Both the position numbers and the translations under genes were made by a program. A stretch of 64,000 nt of DNA from Roseiarcus sp963761435 (GTDB lineage Bacteria; Pseudomonadota; Alphaproteobacteria; Rhizobiales; Beijerinckiaceae). Location: positions 1 to 64,000 of the forward strand of contig CAVXHJ010000001.1 in NCBI GenBank assembly GCA_963761435.1. Direction: 5' to 3'. Below are positions 8,382-17,125 of the stretch, one piece after another (the stretch's first letter is position 1; every line of letters starts with the position of its first letter). Under the pieces are notes generated by a model. That model saw nothing but the letters and a program-made list of their open reading frames with translations, ran no database searches and was not told the DNA's origin.

Positions 8382-10148
8382 CTAAAGCTCGTTGACGACC
8401 GGCGTCATAAACACCTCGCGCGGCTGATAGGCGTCGACGGCCAGCGCCCATTGCGAGGCGCCGCCGTCGCCGTCCGCGACCTTCTCGAAGCCGAAGCCTT
8501 GGAAAAAGCCCTTCACCATTTCGTTCTTGGCGGTCGGAATGTAATGGCCGACGACCCGCTTCGCGCCGAGCCGCGCGGCGTAGGCGAAGATGTTGTTCAT
8601 GGCGAAACTTTCGACCCCGCGCTGGAGCACGCGGCAGCTCATCAGATATTCGTCGATTTCGAGCTCTTCGCCCGCATGTTTGAGAATGACGACCGAGATC
8701 AGGCCGTAATCGCCGAATTTGTCGGCAAGCCTCAGCGTGAGCGGCGCGAGGGCAGGGTCCTTCATCATCGCTTCGCACGCCGCCTCGCCGTATCGGCGGG
8801 TCATGAGATTGAACTGGTTGCTGCGCTGGATGAGTTGGGCGATGCGCGGCAGATTGAACGCGTTGAAGCGCTCGAGCCTGATCTCCATGGCGAGCGAAGT
8901 CAGGTAGTCGTTGATGTTGGTGAAGTGGGTCTTGGTCAGCTCGCGCTGAGCCTCCTCCCGGTACTGGTCGGCGCGCTGCAGATCCGCCGAGGAGAAGGAC
9001 GCGGTCTCGAACAGGTTCAGTCCCGCCAGTGTCTGCAAGAACAAGGACGGGTCCTCTGGCAGTTCCGGCACCACGACTTCGGGCAGGAACTCGCGCACGA
9101 TATTGCGCTCGAACGGATTGTCGTCGAGGAAGACCAGCGAATTGAAACCGATGTTCAACGTCTTCTGGATGAGGCGGATATTGTCGGCCTTGTTGTCCCA
9201 GTTGGCGACGAAGACGGAAATATCCTCTTCCTTGAGCGCCATGTGGGGATGTTCGCGGAACGGCAGGACGGCCGCGGCATGCTCGTTCTTGCTGACCACG
9301 GCGAGAAGGATTCCGCGCCGTTTCAGCTCTCGGATGAACTTCTGGAATCCGACGAACGCCTCGCCCTCATCGAACTCTCCGAGCGCGATGCCCTCGAGCC
9401 CGTCGTCGCCGATCACGCCGCCCCAGAGCGTGTTGTCGAGGTCGAGGACGACACATTTGGTGATGAGACCCGAAGCGGCGAATATGGTGTCGAGCAGCGA
9501 CTGCGCCAGCAGCGGCACATGCTCCAGCCGGCAGGGGGTCTTCGCCATGTTCCACATCCGCGCGTCGAGCCATTGCGCCCGGCCGACCGAAGCGGCGAGA
9601 AAATCGATGTCGTTGAGCAGCACGTTTTTGGCTTCGCGCGCCTTCAGCGCCAGCCGGTAGTTGATCTCGGTGAAAATGGAGCCGACGGAATCGGCGACCT
9701 TCAATTCGTAATTGCCGAACGCGCGCTCGCTCGGCAGGACGAAGGTGCTCTGAACGATCGTCGCCTGGCTGTGCGCCCGGAACGCGGTCCACAAGCTGTC
9801 AAGCCTGTCGATCGTCTCGTCGGCGAACTTCCGCCGATCGCCGCTGGCGTAGAGACGCGCTTTCAGTTTCTCGCTCGACAGCAGGACGACGACGTATTGC
9901 GGGTTGAACGTGTATAGAGCCGAATTCGGATCGAGGATTTCGAGGTCGACGCCGTCGTAATTTCCCTCGTAGACCTCAGCCAGCACGTTATTTCTGGCCG
10001 CGATCGCGCGCATGATCGTCGCCAGATGCTGGGTGGCGCAGTCGGCGAGCAGGGCGATGCGGATGACCTTGGCCGCGCTCGACGTTTTGAGGCTCTTTGC
10101 CTCTTTCGACAGGGCGAAATAATCCAGCGTCAGCATTGCGTGTTTCAT
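8382..10148 (-). CDS. FkbH-type HAD protein (glyceryl-ACP forming)
   Basis: A 588-residue FkbH-family protein. The N-terminal part (residues 1-230) is the SGNH-like accessory region typical of longer family members. The HAD core carries motif I, VLDLDNTLWGG (about residues 233-243), motif II, VVSKNE, and motif IV, FLDDNPFERN. A C-terminal GNAT-like region (about 420-580) contains RSNQFN and the DKFGDYGL stretch. Characterised FkbH homologues take 1,3-bisphosphoglycerate, dephosphorylate it and load glycerate as a thioester on an acyl carrier protein. An ACP, an O-methyltransferase and an MBOAT acyltransferase next door fit a glyceryl (perhaps O-methylglyceryl) decoration route. No FkbI/FkbK-type dehydrogenases are present, so methoxymalonyl-ACP is unlikely. 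Confidence 0.88.
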   Translation of the reverse strand: MKHAMLTLDYFALSKEAKSLKTSSAAKVIRIALLADCATQHLATIMRAIAARNNVLAEVYEGNYDGVDLEILDPNSALYTFNPQYVVVLLSSEKLKARLYASGDRRKFADETIDRLDSLWTAFRAHSQATIVQSTFVLPSERAFGNYELKVADSVGSIFTEINYRLALKAREAKNVLLNDIDFLAASVGRAQWLDARMWNMAKTPCRLEHVPLLAQSLLDTIFAASGLITKCVVLDLDNTLWGGVIGDDGLEGIALGEFDEGEAFVGFQKFIRELKRRGILLAVVSKNEHAAAVLPFREHPHMALKEEDISVFVANWDNKADNIRLIQKTLNIGFNSLVFLDDNPFERNIVREFLPEVVVPELPEDPSLFLQTLAGLNLFETASFSSADLQRADQYREEAQRELTKTHFTNINDYLTSLAMEIRLERFNAFNLPRIAQLIQRSNQFNLMTRRYGEAACEAMMKDPALAPLTLRLADKFGDYGLISVVILKHAGEELEIDEYLMSCRVLQRGVESFAMNNIFAYAARLGAKRVVGHYIPTAKNEMVKGFFQGFGFEKVADGDGGASQWALAVDAYQPREVFMTPVVNEL

Positions 10149-10524
10149 TGCGTCGTGCCCTGCCGAATCATGTCAAGTCATCAGATGTTATTCGCGAGAA
10201 CGAGAACGATTCCGCTCTCCTGTCGCCTGAGAAAACGCGCGGCGCATGGGCCAACGCGCGTATTCCCCACCCCCGCCGCCGGCGGAGGTTGCCTGCTTCT
10301 GTGCCGTCCCGGGGTCTGTTCGTCAACCCAAAACTTCCTGCGGCCTTAACCCGCCGCAGCTCGGTCGCTGCCATCTCACGAAGACGCGTCCGACCGCGAG
10401 CCTTGCGAATTGTGATCTGGATCACAGCAACCGTGACCGGATTGTGTCAAAAACGAGACGCGGTGATGAAGAGCGCGCATGAAACACATCGTGTTTTTTA
10501 AAAAGATTGAGGGAGGGATTGGAA
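10149..10524 (+). other. Divergent intergenic region with CRP-type operator
   Basis: A 376-base gap between the leftward FkbH-type gene and the rightward HExxE gene. It contains the perfect CRP-like palindrome at 10411-10426 and, next to the rightward start, a GGGAGGG ribosome site (10510-10516). Short frames here lack ribosome sites and family features. The stretch 10480-10510 is notably A/T-rich for this genome. Confidence 0.5.
10411..10426 (+). promoter_or_regulatory. Perfect CRP/FNR-family palindrome
   Basis: The site reads TGTGATCTGGATCACA, an exact TGTGA-N6-TCACA inverted repeat matching the classical CRP half-sites. It sits 99 bases upstream of the ATG of the HExxE gene and about 260 bases upstream of the divergent FkbH-type gene. 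Its position suits activation of the rightward gene by a CRP-like or other Crp-Fnr family regulator. It differs from the FixK/FNR consensus (TTGAT-N4-ATCAA) in the outer bases. Confidence 0.7.
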
Positions 10525-11377
10525 ATGTCAGTCATTCAAGTCGGACTTGTGGACACCACGGGCAGCGTCAATCCCGAGCTGGTGCAGGGCGCCGCGGCTG
10601 CACTCAATTTGCAGGTCATGCGCGACCTGCCGCAGTTCTGGAACGTGCAGGCGACGGTCCGCTACCTGCCGGACCCTCACAAAATTCCCGCCGGCGTGTG
10701 GCCGGTCCAACTGGTCAAGAGTCTCCCGCCCGGAGAAGGCGGCTTCCATCTCGACAAGCACAACCAGCCTTATGCGAAGGTCATCGCCGGGCCGAAAGAC
10801 GACAGCTGGACGATAGACGCCAGTCACGAAACGATCGAGATGCTCGTCGACCCGTCCGGCAACAGGGTGCAGTCCTCGTTCGCAATTGAGATCAAGGGCG
10901 AACAAGATCGTGGATGGCACCGGTCAGTTCAATTATTTGGTCGAGGCTTGCGATCCATGCGAGGCGAACGATTGCGGCTATACCGTGCTCGGCGTTGTCG
11001 TGTCGGATTTCATTACCCCGCACTTCTACGATCCGGTCGTCACGCCGGGCACGCGCTACAGCTTCACGGGCGCGGTCAAGGCGCCGAGGCAGATCCTGCC
11101 TGGCGGCTATGTCTCCTTCGTCAATCTGCAGACGGATGAATGGGAGCAGATTCTTTTCGTCGATCCGAGCAAGCCTCCGCAGCTCGTCAACCTCGGGCCT
11201 GCCAGCGGCAAGAGCATTCGCGAGTGGATCGACAACGGGATGACGAAAATGAAGACCCACGCCAAGCAGGAAAACACAATTCGAAACCGCGCGCCGAAGT
11301 TGGCGAAGCGGGACCAGGACAGACGCGACAAGCTGGCCAAGGTCGCCGCGATGCGGGGACGCCTCTACGCGCGCTGA
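10525..11377 (+). pseudogene. Unknown protein with HExxE motif, frameshifted
   Basis: I do not recognise the family. Translation starts at ATG 10525 (MSVIQVGLVD), eight bases after GGGAGGG. The first frame runs in good style to about 10895 and contains ASHETIEMLVDPSGN: His101, Glu102 and Glu105 form an HExxE-type arrangement that could bind metal. The protein then continues in another frame (NKIVDGTGQFNYLVEACDPCE) to the stop at 11377, giving about 283 residues with a Lys/Arg-rich C-terminal tail. The frames join at AAGGGCGAAC near 10890-10900, where a one-base change would restore the reading. No signal peptide is evident. The CRP-type site upstream suggests regulated expression. Confidence 0.6.
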
Positions 11378-11458
11378 TCGCGCCGCGCTCAAGGACTCAG
11401 CTCCCCGCGCCGAGCGCCGGGAGCGGGCCCGGGGTCGTCGACTGAGAGGCGACTGAGC

Positions 11459-11494
11459 GGGCAGGCGGCCGGCGAAGGCTGGCCGAGCCTGCCC
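11459..11494 (+). terminator. Strong GC hairpin upstream of carbonic anhydrase
   Basis: GGGCAGGC at 11459-11466 pairs with GCCTGCCC at 11487-11494. Inside it GGCC (11468-11471) pairs with GGCC (11481-11484) around a short loop. Only two T residues follow, so it is a weak Rho-independent terminator for the HExxE gene. It could instead be a structure in the leader of the carbonic anhydrase gene, which starts 70 bases later. Confidence 0.45.
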
Positions 11495-11563
11495 TTGCGC
11501 CGCATCAGCCGGCGCCGTATCGCAGCGCAGCAATCGACCTACCCCGCTGCGAGGCCTCGACCC

Positions 11564-12166
11564 ATGGACCCGCTCATCGATGGCTATCGCCGCTTTCGCG
11601 CCGACATCTGGCCGGCCGAGCGGGCGCGTTACGAGGCGCTGGCGCATTGGGGCCAGAGCCCGGAGGCGATGGTCATCGCCTGCTCGGATTCGCGCGTCGA
11701 TCCGCAGACCATATTCGGCGCCGTTCCCGGCGAATTGTTCGTCGTCCGCAACGTTGCCGCGCTCGTCCCGCGCTATAGCCCCGACCCCGGTCATCACGGC
11801 ACGAGCGCGGCGCTCGAATTTGGCGTGAGAGTGCTCAAGATCCCCCGGCTGGTCGTGCTCGGGCACGGGCAGTGCGGGGGCGTGAAGGCGATGGCCTATG
11901 GCGCGCCGCCGCAGGCGCGCGATTTCATCGCCTCGTGGGTCGAGATCGGCGAGCCGGCGGTTCGCGCCGCAGGCGACAAGCCGGAGGGCCGGCTCGAGCG
12001 GATCGAGGCCGAGGTGGTGCGCCTCTCGCTCGCAAACCTCATGACCTATCCATGGATCGCCGAGCCGGTCGGCGCGGGGCGGCTCGTGCTGCAGGGCTAC
12101 TGGTTCGACGTCCACACCGGCGTGCTGGCGCAAGTCGGGCCGGAGGGACTCGAACCGGTCGAGTGA
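11564..12166 (+). CDS. Beta-class carbonic anhydrase
   Basis: A 200-residue beta-carbonic anhydrase, which interconverts CO2 and bicarbonate with a catalytic zinc. The zinc ligands and catalytic dyad are visible: CSDSRVD (Cys plus the Asp-Arg pair, about residues 39-45) and HGQCGG (His and second Cys, about 102-107). The ATG at 11564 is preferred over an upstream TTG at 11495, which would add 23 residues from inside the hairpin. The gene stands alone on the plus strand between the hairpin and the convergent ycjF-like gene. Bicarbonate supply for carboxylases is the usual role. Confidence 0.93.
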   Translation: MDPLIDGYRRFRADIWPAERARYEALAHWGQSPEAMVIACSDSRVDPQTIFGAVPGELFVVRNVAALVPRYSPDPGHHGTSAALEFGVRVLKIPRLVVLGHGQCGGVKAMAYGAPPQARDFIASWVEIGEPAVRAAGDKPEGRLERIEAEVVRLSLANLMTYPWIAEPVGAGRLVLQGYWFDVHTGVLAQVGPEGLEPVE

Positions 12167-12278
12167 GCGTCTCAGACCACACTGCGGCCTTGACCTTAGG
12201 TAGGAAACTCAAGTCGGAACCCTATACCACGAACTCGGACAAGTCTCTTGCTCGAATTCCACCGAGGCGAATGGGCGG

Positions 12279-13325
12279 CTATTCCCCCTTGCTGAACAGG
12301 AACGGCGCGACTTCTGACACGCCCGGCGCCTTGTCGACCGAAAATGGCATGGGGCGGCAGACGGCGAGGGCGGAGAGCCCAACGCGCGCCGTGAGCAGCC
12401 CGTTGAGCACGCCTTCGCCCATGCGGGCCGAGATGCGCGAGGCGATGCCGTGGCCGACCAGCTGCTGCAGCAGGCTGTCGCCGACCGCCATGCCGCCGGT
12501 GATGGCGATATGGGCGCCGATCGAGCGCGCGAGCTTGATGAGGCCGAGGAGGCCGGGCCTTCCGCCGTAGATCTCGGCGATGCGCCTTACCAGGCGGATG
12601 ATCTGGGCGACGACGAAGATGACGTCGAGAAACGCGCGAGGGCTGATCGCCGTCACCAGCGAGACGCGCTTGGCGGCGGCGGCGATCTCGCTTTCCGCCT
12701 TCTCGTCGAGCGGCCTCAGAAGCGCGCGCTCGGCCACGTCGATGAGGTCGCGTCCGTCGATGATCGCCCGCATCGCATCCTCGACCTCGGCACGCGCCCG
12801 CGCCGTCTCCGGCCGGTCGCGGTAGAGGGCGATGAGCTGGCCGACGAGGCGGCGCGCCGCGGGGCGATCGTCATCGGCGCGCGCCTTGGCCAAAGCGACG
12901 TGCGTCTCGGCGATCCGCGTCTGCCGCCCGACCGCGATGATCTCCCGCGCGACGACGCCGATGAGGCCGGCCAGGAACACGAGGCCGAAGACAAGCCCGA
13001 TGATCCCGAGCAATTCCGCTCTGGCGAACAGCCCCTCGATGAGATTCGTCGCCCACAAGCCTAGCGCGAGCGAGACGAGGCCGCCGAGCCCCGTCCAGGC
13101 GAGGCGGGCGAGCGAGAAGCGCGAGCGGGCGATGAGGCCCGATTTCTGCGCCGCCTCGATCTCGAGCTCGGCTTCGTCGATTGGCGCCGGCGCGACGGCC
13201 GCAGGAATCGGCTCGTTCGTCGAGCGAATGACCGCTGCTGGCGCGTAAGGGGCGGGCTGGTCGTCGAGCGCGACGCGGCGATCGTCGAGACGAAACGCGC
13301 GCGGGCGGGGCGGGCGCTCTCTCAT
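12279..13325 (-). CDS. YcjF-family membrane protein (DUF697/TIGR01620)
   Basis: A 348-residue inner-membrane protein of the YcjF family. After a Pro/Ala-rich cytoplasmic stretch (residues 1-70) there are two membrane segments at about 78-98 and 104-124. A long helical region and a Gly-rich C-terminal domain (ITGGMAVGDSLLQQ) follow. It is always paired with the YcjX GTPase-like protein. Here its ATG overlaps the ycjX stop by four bases (13322-13325), so the two are co-translated. The function is unsettled; the pair is stress-linked in enterobacteria. Confidence 0.88.
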   Translation of the reverse strand: MRERPPRPRAFRLDDRRVALDDQPAPYAPAAVIRSTNEPIPAAVAPAPIDEAELEIEAAQKSGLIARSRFSLARLAWTGLGGLVSLALGLWATNLIEGLFARAELLGIIGLVFGLVFLAGLIGVVAREIIAVGRQTRIAETHVALAKARADDDRPAARRLVGQLIALYRDRPETARARAEVEDAMRAIIDGRDLIDVAERALLRPLDEKAESEIAAAAKRVSLVTAISPRAFLDVIFVVAQIIRLVRRIAEIYGGRPGLLGLIKLARSIGAHIAITGGMAVGDSLLQQLVGHGIASRISARMGEGVLNGLLTARVGLSALAVCRPMPFSVDKAPGVSEVAPFLFSKGE

Positions 13326-14764
13326 GCGAGTCGGTCCCCGATCAGGAATTGCAGCGCCCGGTCGAGCCTTATCTGCGGCGCCGGCTCGCCCCGCTGGGTC
13401 AGCGGCGGGCGGAAGCGGACGAACCGCCAGTCGTTGTCGGCCTCGGGCAGCGCGATCCCGTCGCCCTTGAAGATGGCGTCCGGGTCGGCCGGCAATTCGC
13501 CGGGAAAGACGGCCGCCTCGGCGACGCCGTCGAAAACCTGGCCGCCGATCGTCTCGCCCTTTTCGGGCACGCCGATAATGGCGTCGAGCGTCTCACCGCC
13601 GGTCTTGATCTCGGCCTCGCGGGTGGCGCGGATCGCGGCGAGCGCAATGACGTCGATCTCGGCGCCGACCCCCTCGGCGCGCGCGATCGCCTTTGCCGTG
13701 AGCGCGCGCAGGATCGCCTCGAGCCGGTCGTGGTTCGTATGGTGCAGATGGTCGGCCTTGGTCGCAGCGAACAGAATCCGGTCGATGCGAGGGCGGAAGA
13801 TCGAGGCGAGATAGGACGAGCGGCCGGCGCGGAAGGCGCGCATGACGTCGGTGAGCGCATTCTCGAGATCGGCGACCGCGGCGGGGCCTGAGTTCAGCGC
13901 CGAAAGCGCGTCAACGAGCACGATCTGCCGGTCGAGCCGGGCGAAATGATCGCGAAAGAACGGTTTCACCACATGCGCCTTATAGGCCTCGTAGCGGCGG
14001 GCCATCATCGCGGCGAGCGAGCCGGAAGCGATCGCCGCATCGTCGCCGAGCGCGATCGGCGCGAAGGTCAGGGCAGGCGAGCCCTCGAGATCGCCCGGCA
14101 TCAGAAACCGCCCGGGCGGCAGGGTCGAGAGCGCATAGACGTCGTCGCGCGCCCGCTTGAGATAGGCAGTGAAGAGTTCGGCGACCCGCCGCGCCGCGTC
14201 CTCGCTGGCTTGCGCCTGAGGGTCGAGCCCGACGAGCGCGGCGCGCCATTTTTCCGACAGCGGCGCGCGGGCGGGCGTCTGGCTCGCGGCGAGCGTCTCG
14301 CGCGACCATTCCGCGTAGCTCTTGTCGAGGAGCGGGAGGTCGAGCAGCCATTCGCCGGGATAATCGACCAGATCGAGCTTGAGGCTCGAGCTTCCGGAGC
14401 TCCAGCCGACCGCGCTCTCGAACTCGATCGTAAGCCTGAGCTGGGCGATGCGGCGGGTCGAATCCGGCCAGCGCCGATCGGCCCCCGAAAGGCTCTCGAG
14501 ATGCTCCTCATAGGCGAACCGCGGCACGGCGTCGTCCGGCTGCGGCTCGAGCCGCGCGCGCATGATCCGGCCCTCGGCGGAGGCGGCCAGCACCGGCAGG
14601 CGCGCGCCTGCGATCAGATTGTTGACGAGCGCGGTGAGGAAGACCGTCTTGCCGGAGCGCGACAGGCCCGTCACGCCGAGGCGCAGCGCCCCGCCGGAAA
14701 AAAAATCGCCGATCGAGCGGGCGACGAGCCCCGCCTCGAACACGAAGTCGCTGAAACCTGGCAA
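13322..14764 (-). CDS. YcjX-family P-loop ATP/GTP-binding protein
   Basis: A 480-residue YcjX-like NTPase. The Walker A motif GLSRSGKT lies at about residues 33-40 and a Walker B-like DLVDYPGEWL near 127-136. A later FAATKADHL matches the NKxD-like base-specificity position. It has no membrane segments, but it is translationally coupled to the YcjF membrane protein and presumably works with it at the inner membrane. The length is normal for the family and the start is ATG at 14764. Confidence 0.9.
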   Translation of the reverse strand: MPGFSDFVFEAGLVARSIGDFFSGGALRLGVTGLSRSGKTVFLTALVNNLIAGARLPVLAASAEGRIMRARLEPQPDDAVPRFAYEEHLESLSGADRRWPDSTRRIAQLRLTIEFESAVGWSSGSSSLKLDLVDYPGEWLLDLPLLDKSYAEWSRETLAASQTPARAPLSEKWRAALVGLDPQAQASEDAARRVAELFTAYLKRARDDVYALSTLPPGRFLMPGDLEGSPALTFAPIALGDDAAIASGSLAAMMARRYEAYKAHVVKPFFRDHFARLDRQIVLVDALSALNSGPAAVADLENALTDVMRAFRAGRSSYLASIFRPRIDRILFAATKADHLHHTNHDRLEAILRALTAKAIARAEGVGAEIDVIALAAIRATREAEIKTGGETLDAIIGVPEKGETIGGQVFDGVAEAAVFPGELPADPDAIFKGDGIALPEADNDWRFVRFRPPLTQRGEPAPQIRLDRALQFLIGDRLA

Positions 14765-14935
14765 TGGAGATTCCGAACGGGCGAACCGGCGAGCCTATTT
14801 AGGCGGCGCCGGGCGGTTTGGACAGTGGACCCTGCGCTCCCGTCTCAGGTCTCGAGATCGCCCCGCCTAAGCTCACCCCGCCTTCGCGGAGCAGGTCCCA
14901 GGATCGGCCTCAAGCGTTCGGAACGACCTTTCGTT

Positions 14936-15679
14936 TCAAAGCTGGGAGAGGCCCCCGTCGACGGCAAGCTCGGCTCCGGTCGTGTAAGTCGCCTCGAAGG
15001 CGAGGAATAGGACCGCCTTGGCGACCTCCTCCGGAAGACCGAAGCGCTTCATCGGATTGCCCTCTCGCAACTGACGCTTGATCTCATCGGCCAGATCCTT
15101 TGCCGTAGCCTTGTCGAAAATCGGCGTGTCGACCGGCCCCGGGCTCACCGCGTTGACGCGGATGCCGCGCGGCAGAAGCTCCCGCGCCATGGAGCGCGCC
15201 ATCGAGCGGAGCGCCGCCTTGCTGGCGGAGTAGGCGCTGGCCAGGGGAAGGCCTTTCACATCCGCGATCGACGTGGTGAGAACGACGGCGCTTCCCTTGG
15301 TCATCAGCGGGGCAAGTTTCTGCACCACGAAATACGCGCCCTTGGCGTTGATTGTGAGAAGGTCATCGTACGCGGCCTCGGTCATGCTCTCGAACGGTAC
15401 GAAGCGCGTGACGCCGGCGTTCGCAAACAGCAGGTCAAGAGTTCCGAATTCAGACTTCACACGATCGGCGAGCCGGTCGATGTCGGCGAGCGAGGCAGCG
15501 TTGCTTTCGATCACGATCGCGTTCTTGCCCAATTCTTCACGGGCCGAATCAAGCGCCGCCTTGGCCCGCCCGGTGACGAGAACGCGGCCTCCCTGGGCGA
15601 TGAGCAGCTTCGCGGTCGCGAGCCCGATGCCGCTCGTGCCGCCGGTGATGACCGCCCGCTTTCCGTCGTATTGTTGCAT
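14936..15679 (-). CDS. SDR-family oxidoreductase
   Basis: A 247-residue classical short-chain dehydrogenase/reductase. The cofactor loop is TGGTSGIG (residues 12-19), followed by the NAG motif (FANAGVT) and the catalytic Ser and YxxxK (TTSIADVKG, then YSASK). The C-terminus has the usual SPGPVDTP and AVDGG. Arg39 after the second strand (VTGRAKAAL) suggests NADP(H) preference. The substrate is unknown and neighbours give no pathway context. Confidence 0.92.
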   Translation of the reverse strand: MQQYDGKRAVITGGTSGIGLATAKLLIAQGGRVLVTGRAKAALDSAREELGKNAIVIESNAASLADIDRLADRVKSEFGTLDLLFANAGVTRFVPFESMTEAAYDDLLTINAKGAYFVVQKLAPLMTKGSAVVLTTSIADVKGLPLASAYSASKAALRSMARSMARELLPRGIRVNAVSPGPVDTPIFDKATAKDLADEIKRQLREGNPMKRFGLPEEVAKAVLFLAFEATYTTGAELAVDGGLSQL

Positions 15680-15741
15680 CTGCTGTCGTCCTCGCGAGAG
15701 TGCTGGTCGTTCTCCGGCCCGCGGCGTCTCGCGCCCGCTTT

Positions 15742-16266
15742 TTAGTCGGCGCCCGCCCCGAGCTCCGAAGGCGTCAGATAGAGCGCCAGCGTCCCAGAGC
15801 CGCGCTCAAGGCGCTCCCAGCGGCGAAACGAAAAATCGAGCGCCGCGACGGCGCCGGTCGGGTATTTAGCGGCGAGGCGGCGCACCTCGAGCTCGTCGCC
15901 TGAGCCGGTCAACGCCGCCGCAAGCTCGCCGAGTCCCGGGTTGTGGCCGACGAGACCGACGCGCTTTTGGTCGTTCGAAAGGGCACGCGCAAGAGCGAGG
16001 AGGCTCGCCACGCTGGCGTCGTAAAGGCCGAGCTCTTGTCTGAGTTCGGTCTTGCGTTTCCATTCGGCGGCGAAAATCTCCGCCGTTTCCTTGGCGCGCG
16101 CGGCGCCGGAATGAATGAGAACCTCGGGGATCATCTTGCGCTCGGCGAGCGCTCCGGCGACCAGACGGGCGTCCGCGCGGCCGCGATCGGTCAGCCTGCG
16201 CTCAAAATCGCCGCGGCTGACGTGCGGCTCGGTCTTGGCGTGACGGATGAGGAACAGGCGGCGCAT
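15742..16266 (-). CDS. SixA-like histidine phosphatase
   Basis: A 174-residue histidine-phosphatase-superfamily protein. It opens with the RHG-type motif LIRHAKTE (catalytic His at about residue 8), has the SGAARAKETAE segment with the phosphate-binding Arg, and the second catalytic His in VGHNPGL. SixA enzymes remove phosphate from phosphohistidine in HPt domains or in the nitrogen PTS. It is the third-next gene downstream of DUF4164 on the same strand, and no histidine kinase is nearby. Confidence 0.88.
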   Translation of the reverse strand: MRRLFLIRHAKTEPHVSRGDFERRLTDRGRADARLVAGALAERKMIPEVLIHSGAARAKETAEIFAAEWKRKTELRQELGLYDASVASLLALARALSNDQKRVGLVGHNPGLGELAAALTGSGDELEVRRLAAKYPTGAVAALDFSFRRWERLERGSGTLALYLTPSELGAGAD

Positions 16267-16386
16267 GGGGGAAGATTGCGCGACGGCTCTGGGATTGGCA
16301 AGGCATGCCCGGTTTTCAACCCGCGCCCGATTGCAATCGATAGCAGGGCAATTCCCTCTAGGTGAGCGAACAGTGGGATGAAGGAA

Positions 16387-16722
16387 TCAGGCCTCCGCCC
16401 CGCCCGAAAGGCGTGCGACAAGCGCCTCGAGCCTCGCACCCAATTCGTCCAGGCTCGAGGCGATGGCCTGGGTCCGCTGCTCCGCCGCCTCGGAGCGTTT
16501 GCGCGCGGCCGCAGCTTCGTCGCGGGCCTCAGTCATATTGTCGGCGATCGTCAGGGCGGCCATGATCACGAGACGTTGATCGCCGATCTCGCCGAACGCC
16601 TTGCGCATTTCGCCGATCTTCTCGTCGATTACACCGGCAAGCGTCTCGAGCCGGGTCTCCTCGCCCTCACTGCAGGCGACTCGGTACTTGCGGCCGTCGA
16701 TCGTCAGCGAAACCTGGGCCAT
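16387..16722 (-). CDS. zapA: Cell division protein ZapA
   Basis: A 111-residue ZapA, which bundles FtsZ protofilaments at midcell. It shows the N-terminal VSLTIDGRKYRVAC strand pair, the helical segment LAGVIDEKIGEMRKAF, and a long C-terminal coiled coil (about residues 60-105). I prefer the ATG at 16722 because AAGGCGGG lies just ahead; an ATG six codons earlier (16740) is possible. It follows DUF4164 by about 12-30 bases on the same strand, and both are divergent from tkt, the common order in Hyphomicrobiales. Confidence 0.9.
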   Translation of the reverse strand: MAQVSLTIDGRKYRVACSEGEETRLETLAGVIDEKIGEMRKAFGEIGDQRLVIMAALTIADNMTEARDEAAAARKRSEAAEQRTQAIASSLDELGARLEALVARLSGGAEA

Positions 16723-16751
16723 GCCGCCCGCCTTTTCCATGTCAGACGAGC

Positions 16752-17063
16752 CTAAGCCCCCGTCTCCGGCGTCCCCCCGCCGAGAACGCGCTCGATCGCG
16801 CGCGCGGCTTGCGCAAGGCGCTTGGCCGCTTCGCTGTTGGCGGATTCGAGCGCCCGCGATCGGTCGACGGCGGCGTCCAGTTCGACCGCAAGTCGCGAGC
16901 GGTCGTCCTGCATCAGCGCGAATTCCTCCTGCTCGGTCGCGCGCGCTTCGTCGTGACGCATGCGCCGATCGGCCGCCCGCTCGAGCGCTTCGACCGCAGA
17001 GGCGAGCCGTTTGAGCGATAACTCAACAGCTTCCAAGGAGGTTTTGCTTCCGTCCATTGCCAA
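16752..17063 (-). CDS. DUF4164 coiled-coil protein
   Basis: A 103-residue, almost wholly helical protein of the DUF4164 family, found next to zapA in many Hyphomicrobiales. Heptad-like Leu/Ala spacing runs from about residue 8 to 95 (VELSLKRLASAVEALERA and later LAVELDAAVDRSRALESA). There is no membrane segment or catalytic motif. Co-transcription with zapA suggests a part in cell division or FtsZ-ring organisation, but this is inference from position. Confidence 0.8.
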   Translation of the reverse strand: MAMDGSKTSLEAVELSLKRLASAVEALERAADRRMRHDEARATEQEEFALMQDDRSRLAVELDAAVDRSRALESANSEAAKRLAQAARAIERVLGGGTPETGA

Positions 17064-17125
17064 GGCTTGTTTACGCGATGCTTGAACGGGGCGTCAACGC
17101 GCCGTCGCAATCGACGTTCAAGTAA

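Noticed and set aside
8451..9917. 488-codon plus-strand frame opposite the FkbH-type gene
   Set aside because: It overlaps a gene with clear HAD motifs, and its composition (Val/Glu/Arg/Asp-rich) is typical of an antisense frame in GC-rich DNA.
2359..11377. Prophage or integrated element
   Set aside because: Apart from one sheath gene there is no integrase, terminase, capsid, lysis gene, att-like repeat or tRNA, and composition does not change sharply.
16267..16386. Possible 6S RNA (ssrS) downstream of zapA
   Set aside because: 6S RNA often follows zapA, and ATTCCC...GGAATC here hints at a closing stem. The gap is only 120 bases, however, and I could not fold the central bubble and long stem of a 6S RNA of about 160 nt.
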